Shown here piece by piece: positions 18,067 through 25,601 of a stretch of 41,464 nt of DNA (position 1 is the stretch's first letter; every line of letters starts with the position of its first letter). A program made the position numbers and the translations under genes. Source of the stretch: Polyangiaceae bacterium (GTDB lineage: Bacteria > Myxococcota_A > Polyangia > Polyangiales > Polyangiaceae). The notes beneath the pieces were generated by a model that did no database searches, was not told the DNA's origin, and saw only the letters and a program-made list of their open reading frames with translations. The stretch is from NCBI GenBank assembly GCA_025937785.1, contig JAICQQ010000052.1, positions 1-41,464 on the forward strand, given 5' to 3'.

Positions 18067-18579
18067 GTGACGGACGAGCCCCTCGATTTTCTCCGCATCT
18101 ATGACGAACACGTCGATTTCTTGTGGCGGTCAGCGGCCGGGCTCGGCGTCCCGACGGATGCGCGTGAAGACATCGTGCAAGAGGTGATGCTGGTCGTGCA
18201 TCGGCGCCTCGACCAGTTCGAGCGCCGCTCCTCACTGAAAACATGGTTGTTCGGGATCTTGTACAACGTCGTAGCCAACTACCGCCGCAGCGTCCGGCGA
18301 AAAGGCCCCAGCGTCGAGATGCCAGAAACCGCCAGCACGGACGGAGACCCGCAGCGCGCCGCTATCGACCGTGAGGAGCTGCGCTTCGTGCAAACATTCC
18401 TCGAGGGTCTGCCGGACGAACCGCGTGGAGTGTTCGTGGCCTTCTTTCTCGAAAGGATGAGCGCGCCGGAGACGGCGCAGGCGACCGGGCTCAGCATCGA
18501 GAACGTGTACAGCTGCGTCCGCACCTTGAAACGACGCTTTCGAGCCGCCCTCACCCGGCGCGAGGAGCAACGAGAGTGA
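18067..18579 (+). CDS. ECF-type RNA polymerase sigma factor
   Basis: 170 residues starting at GTG 18067. Region 2 (about residues 8-80) is clear: LRIYDEHVDFLWRSAAGLGV, then AREDIVQEVMLVVHRRL, and the -10 recognition part FERRSSLKTWLFGILYNVVANYRR. Region 4 (about 110-163) has LEGLPDEPRGVFVAFFLERM and the helix-turn-helix SAPETAQATGLSIENVYSCVRTLKRRFRAAL. Regions 1 and 3 are absent, as in the ECF group. It would direct RNA polymerase to a small regulon. Its stop overlaps the GTG of the next gene (GTGA), indicating translational coupling to a likely regulator. No clear Shine-Dalgarno is present before the GTG. Confidence 0.94.
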   Translation: MTDEPLDFLRIYDEHVDFLWRSAAGLGVPTDAREDIVQEVMLVVHRRLDQFERRSSLKTWLFGILYNVVANYRRSVRRKGPSVEMPETASTDGDPQRAAIDREELRFVQTFLEGLPDEPRGVFVAFFLERMSAPETAQATGLSIENVYSCVRTLKRRFRAALTRREEQRE

Positions 18580-19595
18580 CCGGGCTCGATTCCGAAGAAG
18601 AGGCGGTGCTCGAGAGTGCCCGTCGTGCGCTTTCGCCACCCGATGCCATCACCCAGCGGATGCGAGCGACGTTGCTCGTGAAAATCGCCGCGCCCGGCAT
18701 CGTCGTTGCCGGCACCGGTGCCTCCAGCACTGCGGCTGCTTCCAGCGCTGCGGCTGCTTCCAGCACTGCGGCTGCTTCCAGCACTGCGGCTGCTTCCAGC
18801 GCTGCGGCTGCCTCCGGCGCTGCAGCCGCGGTAGCAACGTCCGGCAGTGCAGCACCGCTCGCCGCGGCCGCCAGCGGCGCCATCGTCGGCGCCAAGATCG
18901 CCGCGGGTGCCGGCTTGCTGAAAGCCGCCGCGGGCATCACCACCGCGGTGCTTCTGGCGAGCGCCACCAGTCCCTACTGGTTGCCCGAACCGGCACCCAC
19001 CACGCGCGCTCCCGCGGTGGCCCCGACCTCCCCGGCGACAGCTGCGATACGTGCCGCCCCCACCGGCGGCCGGCGCGCCCGCTCCGCGCCCGCCGCGCCG
19101 ACTCACGAGAGCGTGGTGGCGCCAGCAGAGGAAGCACCCGCGAAGGACGCCACCACCGCGCGGACTCCGAACGGCGCCGCTCGACGCACTCCGGCGCCGC
19201 CCGCTACGCCGCAGCTCAGCACTACTCCGGAGCAACGGCTGCAAGTCGAGCTCGACCTCCTGAAGCGCGCGCAGCAGGCCATTCAGGCGGGTCAGGCGCA
19301 GCGAGCGCTCGACCTTCTCGCGCAGCTGGACGGGGACCACCCAGCGAGCTCTCTCGGACAAGAACGCGAGGTCGCCCGCGTGCTCGCCCTGTGCGGCGTC
19401 GGCAGGGTGGCGAGCGCACGTCAGGTGGCTCAGCGCGTCTTGGCGGCGAGTCCCAACTCGCTCTATGCAGGGCGCATTCAGGCGAGCTGCGCCGCGCTAC
19501 CGCCCCAACCGTCAGCCCAGGCGCCGGTGGCGGGCCCTGGAAAATCGACGCCCGCGGCTCCGCCCGTGGCCAGATTCGGCGACTCCGGAAACTAG
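18576..19595 (+). CDS. Single-pass, TPR-like partner of the ECF sigma factor (possible anti-sigma)
   Basis: 339 residues from GTG 18576, coupled to the sigma gene. The cytoplasmic N-terminus (EEEAVLESARRALSPPDAITQRMRATLL) is short and helical. Residues ~50-85 are a simple AAASSA/T repeat encoded by an 18-bp tandem repeat. One hydrophobic stretch near residues 105-128 (AAGAGLLKAAAGITTAVLLAS) is a probable membrane segment, followed by a Pro/Ala/Thr linker. The C-terminal ~110 residues (LQVELDLLKRAQQAIQAGQAQRALDLLAQLDGDHP, EREVARVLALCGVGRVASARQVAQRVL) form TPR-like helices outside the membrane. Sigma plus membrane TPR-like pairs of this layout are common in Polyangia. An anti-sigma role is inferred from position; no zinc-binding anti-sigma motif (H-x3-C-x2-C) is seen. 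Confidence 0.85.
   Translation: MTGLDSEEEAVLESARRALSPPDAITQRMRATLLVKIAAPGIVVAGTGASSTAAASSAAAASSTAAASSTAAASSAAAASGAAAAVATSGSAAPLAAAASGAIVGAKIAAGAGLLKAAAGITTAVLLASATSPYWLPEPAPTTRAPAVAPTSPATAAIRAAPTGGRRARSAPAAPTHESVVAPAEEAPAKDATTARTPNGAARRTPAPPATPQLSTTPEQRLQVELDLLKRAQQAIQAGQAQRALDLLAQLDGDHPASSLGQEREVARVLALCGVGRVASARQVAQRVLAASPNSLYAGRIQASCAALPPQPSAQAPVAGPGKSTPAAPPVARFGDSGN
18732..18821 (+). repeat. 18-bp in-frame tandem repeat (5 units)
   Basis: Five units of gcggctgcttccagcrct lie in frame inside the sigma-partner gene and encode AAASSA or AAASST; a partial unit precedes them. Copies differ by one to three bases. Such repeats can change copy number by slippage without breaking the frame, altering spacer length between the cytoplasmic helix and the membrane segment. 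Confidence 0.9.
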
Positions 19596-19601
19596 TGGGC
19601 C

Positions 19602-20987
19602 ATGGAATCGCGATTGATACCCGCCGTCGTGCTGGTGCCGGCCTTGATCTGGCCCGCCTGTAACGGCGGCACCGAGAATCTGGGGGACGGGGACGGGGGC
19701 AGCGCCGGCGCGGAGCTTACGTCGACGACGACGGGCGACAACACGCAAGGGAGCGGCGACAGCGGTGTCTCGGGCGCTGGCGGGAACAGCACAGCGGTGA
19801 CCACCGGCAGCGCCGGCCCCGGAAGCGGTGGCAACGGCAACACCGACGGTTCGCTTCCCGACAGCGGCCCGATTGGTGGTTTCACGAGTGCCTCGACCAA
19901 TACCGGGATCGGAGGGGACTTCGGGGCGGGAGGCTGGACGAGCACCGCGGTCACTACTGGGGCCGGAGGCAACGTTGGGGCGGGAGGGGGTTGGACGAGC
20001 GCTAGCACCAACACCGGGATCGGAGGGGGTTTCGGGGCGGGAGGGGGCTTGGGTGCAGGAGGGGGGACCTTCTACGGGGCGACCCGCATCCACCAAAGCT
20101 CCCAGGTGATTCCGATGCTGGCCCACGACACCGAGCAGATCTACACGGGCGGCTCGAATCTGGCAGGGGTGACTCTTCCCGATGGTCCGGGGACCATCCT
20201 CAACACCGCGACCTACGGCACGACCGTCGCGGTGGATGGCACGCACCTTTACGTCTGCTCACCCGGCAGCTTGTATCGGATGAGCAAGGCGGGCGGAGGC
20301 ACGCAAAACTTCCAGGGTTCGGGTGTCGATGCCACGTACGGTTGTACCGCTGTGGCCGTCGACGAAACCACCGTGTCGGCGGCCTGGTTCAACCCGGAGT
20401 CGAACGCGCTCCGCGTGAGGCGTTGGGCCAAATCCGATCGAACAGCGCCCGAAGACGGCCTCGAGCTCGACGAGCTCGGCGACGCGTACGCACCCGCGCT
20501 GATCGCCAACAACGCCCTCTACTATGCCGATCGCACGAGCGACGAGCTGCTCATTGGCCGCATCTTGCTCGACGACTATGCCGAGGAGCCCGTGCTCAAC
20601 GTCGACGCGGAGTTCGACAGCGAGTACGTGGAGCCGCTAGCTGCCAACTCGTCCGTGCTGTACTACCAGAGCTGCGAGCAGGTCGATCGTTGGTGCTCGC
20701 TGTTCTCACTACCGAGCGATGAGGATGAACCCATCCCGTTCGAAATGTACCAGCGAGACAACGTGATCGCGGCCGCCGCCCCGCTCGGCGCCGGAGTGGT
20801 CGTGGCTTTGTACAATGGCGTCTTCGGCCTGACCAGCGCCGCAGCCGAGCTCACGGCGTTCTGGACTCACCCCGGCATGCTCGCCTACGGTCCCTTGCTC
20901 ATTCTCGACGGACAGCTGTACTTCGTCGCGAACCCGGAATACGGCGCGGGCTCGACATTGTGGCGTTTGCCCGTGGCAGACGACTGA
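19602..20987 (+). CDS. Lipoprotein with Gly/Thr-rich linker and beta-propeller-like domain
   Basis: 461 residues from ATG 19602, six bases after the previous stop. MESRLIPAVVLVPALIWPACNGG is a lipoprotein signal with Cys20. Residues ~25-150 are low complexity (Gly, Ser, Thr, Asn) with imperfect repeats such as TNTGIGG and FGAGGG, typical of myxobacterial surface lipoprotein linkers. The rest has recurring short beta patterns (TTVAVDGTHLYVCSPG, CTAVAVDETTVSAAWF, LIANNALYYADRTSDELLIGRI, LILDGQLYFVANPEYG) that look like blades of a beta-propeller. Paired Cys residues near SCEQVDRWCSLF may bridge. It is likely exposed on the cell surface. Function unknown; it may belong to the sigma/TPR unit upstream. 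Confidence 0.83.
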   Translation: MESRLIPAVVLVPALIWPACNGGTENLGDGDGGSAGAELTSTTTGDNTQGSGDSGVSGAGGNSTAVTTGSAGPGSGGNGNTDGSLPDSGPIGGFTSASTNTGIGGDFGAGGWTSTAVTTGAGGNVGAGGGWTSASTNTGIGGGFGAGGGLGAGGGTFYGATRIHQSSQVIPMLAHDTEQIYTGGSNLAGVTLPDGPGTILNTATYGTTVAVDGTHLYVCSPGSLYRMSKAGGGTQNFQGSGVDATYGCTAVAVDETTVSAAWFNPESNALRVRRWAKSDRTAPEDGLELDELGDAYAPALIANNALYYADRTSDELLIGRILLDDYAEEPVLNVDAEFDSEYVEPLAANSSVLYYQSCEQVDRWCSLFSLPSDEDEPIPFEMYQRDNVIAAAAPLGAGVVVALYNGVFGLTSAAAELTAFWTHPGMLAYGPLLILDGQLYFVANPEYGAGSTLWRLPVADD

Positions 20988-21016
20988 TCCGCACGAGCGA
21001 TCCGCACGACATTCGC

Positions 21017-21421
21017 TCAGCGCAGCTCTTTGCGGATCACGAGCTTCAGCCCTGACCAGATCTCGCTCACGGCACAAACCTTCACGTCCACGAGCCCGAG
21101 GGGCAACGCGAGCTCGCGCACCGTATCTTCCGTGATATCTGTCGCGACCTTCGCCGCCTTCTTGGGCCAGGACACCCAGATCGCTCCGTCGGGTGCGATC
21201 CGCTCGATGCTGTCTCCCAGCTGGCGGGCGAGATCGCTTCTTTTGGTGACGAACAGGTGCACGATGTCGACCGTGCCTCTCACCCGCGCCGAGACGGTGG
21301 CGCCTGTGGGGAGCGGATCTAGCCAGCTCAGGTAATCACGCGGTGCGTTCCTGGCCAGCACCCGCGCCTCGGCTTCGATGCCCAGCTTCTTCGCCAGCGG
21401 CGTCCCCGAATAGCCAGCCAT
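21017..21421 (-). CDS. DUF3052 family protein
   Basis: 134 residues, the usual length for DUF3052. The start MAGYSGTPLAKKLGIEAEARV is the family's hallmark, and GAIWVSWPKKAAKVATDITEDTVRELALPLGLVDVKVCAVSEIWSGLKLVIRKEL matches the conserved second half. It is a small cytoplasmic protein with no signal peptide and no known catalytic role. Position gives no functional hint: it lies 17 bases upstream (in minus-strand order, downstream) of the possible SUKH-like gene on the same strand and may be cotranscribed with it. Confidence 0.93.
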   Translation of the reverse strand: MAGYSGTPLAKKLGIEAEARVLARNAPRDYLSWLDPLPTGATVSARVRGTVDIVHLFVTKRSDLARQLGDSIERIAPDGAIWVSWPKKAAKVATDITEDTVRELALPLGLVDVKVCAVSEIWSGLKLVIRKELR

Positions 21422-21438
21422 CCCCCGAGCCTACACGG

Positions 21439-22146
21439 TCATACCAGCGACTGGTACTGCCAGCCGTGCGGGCTCATCACCGAGACGGGCGCTGGCGCCC
21501 GCACCGCTACTTCGTGAAGGCGTGCCACCGGATCGACCACGCGTTCGAGCTGTACGCTGTTCAAGAGGTCGGCGCGCGCCGCCGGGATCTGCGGAAAGTC
21601 GAGCGCGATCTCCTGCTCTTGCGCGGCCGCCACGCGGTGCATGGTCGTGAGGTCCCCCGCCGATTCGGTGAGCAGCTCCCGCCAATACGGCAGCAGAACG
21701 ATCAGCGTCACCGCTTCGCGGAGCGTCCTGCCCACCACCACGGCGTGCCCTTGCGTATCGACGTGCAGGCAACACTGGCGCCCCTGAGTGAGCTCGCACA
21801 GGACGAATACGCCGCCCATCGCGTCGCGACCGACGGCGACCCAGTCCGCGTCGATCACGCGGAACGCCGGCAGCCAGCGCGACGGCGCGCCGAAGCTTTC
21901 CGGATCGAGCGGCTCGACGAGCACCTCGAAGTCGAAGCTGTACATCAGTACCTCGCGGACCTCGAGCAGCCGTCGATGCAGGGACTCGTCGAGAGCGACC
22001 ATCGCGAGGCGACACATAGCCGCGGGTCCGGCCGTGGGCAAGGCGCCCCTCGCCAGCCACGGGTTCCGCCGGTTCCGCGTGGTCTCAGTCCCGCGCCCGC
22101 ACGGGCTTCGGTTCGTTCGATCCTGCAGGGTAGACTGGCGGGGCAT
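21439..22146 (-). CDS. Hypothetical protein, possibly SMI1/KNR4 (SUKH)-like
   Basis: 235 residues from ATG 22146, chosen because GGAG lies 6 bases upstream; a shorter start at 22017 (MCRLAM) is possible. The first ~45 residues are basic and unconserved in look. The core (residues ~75-155) reads WLPAFRVIDADWVAVGRDAMGGVFVLCEL, then CCLHVDTQGHAVVVGRTLREAVTLIVLLPYWRELL, a pattern of strands followed by a helix that resembles SUKH domains, which act as immunity or adaptor proteins. This is a pattern-level impression only. A long competing frame on the plus strand covers the same bases, but it is Arg/His-rich and looks non-coding. Confidence 0.7.
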   Translation of the reverse strand: MPRQSTLQDRTNRSPCGRGTETTRNRRNPWLARGALPTAGPAAMCRLAMVALDESLHRRLLEVREVLMYSFDFEVLVEPLDPESFGAPSRWLPAFRVIDADWVAVGRDAMGGVFVLCELTQGRQCCLHVDTQGHAVVVGRTLREAVTLIVLLPYWRELLTESAGDLTTMHRVAAAQEQEIALDFPQIPAARADLLNSVQLERVVDPVARLHEVAVRAPAPVSVMSPHGWQYQSLV

Positions 22147-22203
22147 GTTCGCTCCACGGCTCTCTTCCGGAGTGCTGCCGCGCCTCGCCGTCGTGACCGC
22201 CTC

Positions 22204-22618
22204 GTGCCGCAGCTCTATTTCATCGTGCGCGGTTACTTGCACCCCACAAACACTTCGCGTTCCAACCGTTCAACGAGTTCGACATGTGGCGCGCCGAGAT
22301 CGTGCGCGTCAGCTACCGCGGCGCGCGCGTCAGCGTCGAACGGCCAGGGCAGGTTTACTCGTGGCAAGGGCTGGTAGCGGCGATCGCGGCCTTGACCAGT
22401 TCTCGCTCGAAGAGCCTGCAAGCTCGGGCGCTACGCCTGGTCGACCGCGACGGCAGCATCTACCACGGCAAACGAGCACTCCGGCGCGCCCTCATGCTCT
22501 GCCCGCTCAGTTCTTCTTCGTGGCGCCGCTCGTGCTGCTGGACAACCGGCTTAGGGGTGAGCCAGCGAAGGCTGGCGTCACCCGCCACATTCGAGCTGTC
22601 AACGACACTAGACACTGA
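22204..22618 (+). pseudogene. Frame-disrupted remnant of an unidentified gene
   Basis: Three frames in turn give protein-like text. Frame of base 22204 (GTG): PQLYFIVRGYLHP. Frame of base 22203, from about 22248: HKHFAFQPFNEFDMWRAEIV, continuing RVSYRGARVSVERPGQVYSWQGLVA to about 22500. Frame of base 22502: PAQFFFVAPLVLLDNRL. Reading them as one chain needs two frameshifts, near 22245 and near 22500. No stop-free single frame explains all parts, so this is most likely a decayed gene or, less likely, two sequencing errors. I do not recognise the family. A 134-residue frame from ATG 22284 holds the middle part. The remnant ends just before the putative defence operon. Confidence 0.4.
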
Positions 22619-22774
22619 TCGGACCTGGCCTTCGGTAGGGGCGAGACTCACGTCGCATATGAATCGGTGGGTCTCAGTAGGCACATAGCATGTGAGGTTA
22701 TGCACTCGCGTAACGGTTGCCTCACGGAGACAACGGTTGCCTCACGGAGACATTCGAATACCATCGGCCTCCCG
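22619..22774. promoter_or_regulatory. Leader region of the three-gene operon, with direct repeat
   Basis: This non-coding stretch separates the upstream remnant from the winged-helix gene. It is less GC-rich than its surroundings and contains the perfect 20-bp tandem repeat at 22712-22751. No consensus -35/-10 pair is convincing. It is the only candidate for the operon promoter, since the three genes overlap or nearly overlap each other. Confidence 0.4.
22712..22751 (+). repeat. Two perfect 20-bp direct repeats upstream of the operon
   Basis: The unit aacggttgcctcacggagac occurs twice with no spacer, ending 23 bases before the chosen ATG at 22775. Two identical head-to-tail copies about two helical turns apart could be an operator for a dimeric regulator, possibly the winged-helix protein encoded next. 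Simple slippage duplication is the alternative. Confidence 0.85.
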
Positions 22775-23677
22775 ATGGGCGCTGCATCTCGGACGAAGGG
22801 GAAGCAACAGACACCGCCACCTGATCTCGAGGTGACGGTACTCGAATCCGTGCGTGCCGCGCCGGGCGTGACGCTGGCTGTGCTGAAGAAGCACGTCCCC
22901 GTCAGCCATAAGAAGTTCGTCACGGAAGCGATAGTCGTGTCTCTTGCGGAGCGGGGTGAAGTCTTCTTCTTGAAGAAGGGCAAGCGGGTATTCCCGAGCG
23001 ACCCGTTCGTAGAGATTGACACCAAGCTACCCGACGATGCGGCGCAGGCACCGATCGAGAAGGCGGAACTGAAGGATCTGGTAGGCGCAGCGGCTCCAGG
23101 ATGCGAGGCAGTGTTCGAAAGTTGGCTCAAGCGGGCCCTCTCCGAGCGCAAGCTCTTCGTCCACACGCTAGGGAACGGCAAGAAGCGTATCGGCCGTGAG
23201 CCGGACATCGGCAGCAGCTTGAAACCCGTGCTGAAAGCTCTGAGAACCGCAGTCGCGAAGCTCGACGCACAACGAGTTCCGCGCGAACGAGTTGCCGCTG
23301 CTCTGCTAGAAGGCCTGGGGCTCGCGAAGGAAGAAACGTCCATTCAGCGCAACGGAACATCGAAGACTAATGACTTGCCCCAAGGCACATCGACGGATGA
23401 GCGCCGGCAATTTTTGGCAGCACTCGAGACTCTAGTAAGCGACAACCCGCGCCAGGCCTTGCACTCCGTGCGCGAGCTCCGGTCGCGATTGACGCTGAGC
23501 AAGCGAGAATTCGATGCGATCGCACTCGACCTCGCTCGTGAGGGCGTCGTGAGTTTGCATCATCACGATCATGCATCGGCGCTACCGGACAACGAACGCA
23601 CGCAGCTGATTCAGGACGACCGGGGCACGCACTTCAACGGCATAGCACCCAGGAGGGGAGATGACCGAGCTCGCTAG
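22775..23677 (+). CDS. Multi-winged-helix protein, first gene of putative defence operon
   Basis: 300 residues from ATG 22775; longer starts at GTG 22667 or ATG 22700 would translate through the 20-bp direct repeats and look unnatural. Three winged-helix-like segments can be seen. The first is LEVTVLESVRAAPGVTLAVLKKHVPVSHKKF with a wing EVFFLKKGKRVFP. The second is AELKDLVGAAAPGCEAVFESWLKRALSERKLFVHTLG. The third, at the C-terminus, runs from FLAALETLVSDNPRQALHSVRELRSRLTLSKREFDAIALDLAREGVVSLHHHDH to GTHFNGIAPRR. No catalytic motif is seen. DNA binding is inferred. GC content is visibly lower than in neighbouring genes (about 52-58% in sampled lines). It overlaps the ATPase gene by 17 bases. 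It may be a DNA-recognition subunit or the operon's regulator. Confidence 0.85.
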   Translation: MGAASRTKGKQQTPPPDLEVTVLESVRAAPGVTLAVLKKHVPVSHKKFVTEAIVVSLAERGEVFFLKKGKRVFPSDPFVEIDTKLPDDAAQAPIEKAELKDLVGAAAPGCEAVFESWLKRALSERKLFVHTLGNGKKRIGREPDIGSSLKPVLKALRTAVAKLDAQRVPRERVAAALLEGLGLAKEETSIQRNGTSKTNDLPQGTSTDERRQFLAALETLVSDNPRQALHSVRELRSRLTLSKREFDAIALDLAREGVVSLHHHDHASALPDNERTQLIQDDRGTHFNGIAPRRGDDRAR

Positions 23678-25601
23678 TTTACCAAACCCGTTTCGAGACA
23701 ACGTCGTACAAGACGCCTGGCAGAGCCCGGTGGATATCAGCGAAATCCACGCAGGTGCCTTCGACGCATGCATCGCAGGCATCGACTCCGCGGCGCGCGG
23801 CGTTCCGGATTCGCTGCTGATCTATGGGGCAGCAGGCTCGGGGAAGACCCATCTTCTGGCTCGATTGCAACGGCACCTGGCAGAAACAGCGCGAAGCGCA
23901 CCGGACAACGTGCTGCGTTGCGTCTTCACTTTCGTTCGGCTCCAAACCAGCCCCCAGCTGTTGTGGCAACACGTTCGACGGCGTCTGGCTTCGGATCTCA
24001 TGCGACGCGAGCAAGGCCTGACGCAGCTGCAACGGCTGATCGCGCACCAGCTCGGGATCGTCGCCGGTCGCACGGCTCGCGCGGGCATTCTCGAGCTTCG
24101 GGTGCTTCGATCGGAGGATCAGGAAGCGCTCTCGCGCCACGTGCAAACGGTAGCATCGAAGCTCGGCTGGACGCACAACTTGTGCGTCGTGCTCGAAGAG
24201 TTGATCTTCAACCGTAACGTACGCGACGCATCAGCGTGGCTCATGGGCGATAGCCTTCCCGAACGAGCCATGGATCAGCTTGGTGTCGGGATGGACCTGG
24301 ACGACGATCGCGAAGAAGCTGCACGTCATGTCGTGACGGCGCTCTGTCGCCTAGCAGGGGAAACGCTACCCCTGGTCTTCTGCTTCGACCAGGTCGAGTC
24401 CTTGCAGCGCTCTGCAAACGACGAGGAGGCGCTCTTCCGCTTTGGGCGTATGGCTGCTGATCTCTACGACTCGGACGCGAATGTCTTCCTGATCACCTGT
24501 CTCCAATCGGCGTTGCTCGATCAGGCGAAAGGCGCGATTCGCGAGGCGGACTTCAACCGAATGGCGCGCCGGAGCGCACTCCTCGAGCCGCTAACGGCGC
24601 GTCAAGTGGAGCGCTTGGTTCACTCTCGCCTGGACTCGCTGCCGGAGGTCGTTGCACTGGGTCCTGGGATGCAGGACGAGCCGTTCTTCCCGCTCACGAG
24701 GCGTTTCGTCCACGACCTATCGCTCGAATCGCCCTGTGTACCTCGGCGTGTGTTGGCGCTCGCAGCTCGAGCCTACGAGGAGGCTCAGCACGGTCGCGCC
24801 GCGCCCCTGCCCACGACAGCGGAGTTTCTGGGTGAAGAGCTGCAGAAGCGACAGAAGGAGAATCTGAGCGAGCTCGAACCATCGCATACCGAGCGAGTCT
24901 TGGTGCAAGGCGCTCCACTCCTGGCACACCTGCTCGAAGGACAGGCCAAGAGTGACGCGGAAGGGGCCGATATTTTGATCACCGGTGAGCTGGACGCGGC
25001 CATCACCGTGCGCAATGAAGCGGACGGCCGCAGTCTGACGCCGCGGCTCAAGAAGCTGCTCGCACAGACGCCTCGGAAGGACGGTGCGAAGGTCGTCATC
25101 GTTCGAGACCCGCGCCTTCCCATCGCGAAGACAGCGGTCAAGGCCCGCCAGTATCTCAAGGAGCTGGAAGATCGGGGAGCCTCGGTCTTGGAACCGACCA
25201 TCGAGGCACTCGCTGCGCTGGACGCGCTGGGGTCGATTCTTGCCGACGCCAAGTCGGGCGACCTGGCCAACGAACACGCCCAGCTCGAACCAGGCGCGGT
25301 GCTCTCCTGGTTGAAGAGCCTGCGAAATGATCTGGTGCTGGAGCCGGTGCAAGAATTGATCGCGGAGCTGCTGGACGAGTCCGGCCCACCGCCGGACAAG
25401 CTTGCGCAAGATCTGGCCGATTTGATGAGCCATGAGCACGTGGTCTCCGCGGAGATCGCGGCGCGGGTCCTGGGGCAACCTGAACAGCAGATCGTAGAGG
25501 TAGCTCGAAGATCGAGCGCCCGATACCTACTCCTCGATGGCCCGCCCGTGTTGCTTTTGGATGTCGCTGGTGTCAGCGGCGACCAGGAGGCAGCGTCGTG
25601 A
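23661..25601 (+). CDS. P-loop ATPase, ORC/CDC6- or STAND-like, second gene of putative defence operon
   Basis: 646 residues from ATG 23661, preceded by AGGAGGGGAG (about 23651-23660), a strong ribosome site. After NPFRDNVVQDAWQSPVDISEIH comes Walker A, GAAGSGKT (56-63), and Walker B, PLVFCFDQVES with Asp243 and Glu246. Between them are long helical segments, with LLEPLTARQVERLVHSRL after the core as in ORC/CDC6-like and STAND lid regions. The C-terminal third (from ~430: ADILITGELDAAITVRN, KVVIVRDPRLPIAKTAVKARQYLKELEDRGASVLEP, ALDALGSILADAKSGDLAN) is a separate domain with an alpha/beta start and a helical end. It likely uses ATP to load or switch a partner. The 17-bp and 4-bp overlaps with both neighbours mean coupled production. 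A BREX-type BrxC/BrxD ATPase is the closest look-alike I can think of. Confidence 0.9.
   Translation: MTELASLPNPFRDNVVQDAWQSPVDISEIHAGAFDACIAGIDSAARGVPDSLLIYGAAGSGKTHLLARLQRHLAETARSAPDNVLRCVFTFVRLQTSPQLLWQHVRRRLASDLMRREQGLTQLQRLIAHQLGIVAGRTARAGILELRVLRSEDQEALSRHVQTVASKLGWTHNLCVVLEELIFNRNVRDASAWLMGDSLPERAMDQLGVGMDLDDDREEAARHVVTALCRLAGETLPLVFCFDQVESLQRSANDEEALFRFGRMAADLYDSDANVFLITCLQSALLDQAKGAIREADFNRMARRSALLEPLTARQVERLVHSRLDSLPEVVALGPGMQDEPFFPLTRRFVHDLSLESPCVPRRVLALAARAYEEAQHGRAAPLPTTAEFLGEELQKRQKENLSELEPSHTERVLVQGAPLLAHLLEGQAKSDAEGADILITGELDAAITVRNEADGRSLTPRLKKLLAQTPRKDGAKVVIVRDPRLPIAKTAVKARQYLKELEDRGASVLEPTIEALAALDALGSILADAKSGDLANEHAQLEPGAVLSWLKSLRNDLVLEPVQELIAELLDESGPPPDKLAQDLADLMSHEHVVSAEIAARVLGQPEQQIVEVARRSSARYLLLDGPPVLLLDVAGVSGDQEAAS

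Noticed and set aside
21343..22377. A 344-codon plus-strand frame opposite the possible SUKH-like gene
   Set aside because: Arg/His-rich composition typical of an antisense frame in high-GC DNA; only its last part (PQLYFIVRGYLHP) looks natural and is assigned to the decayed remnant.
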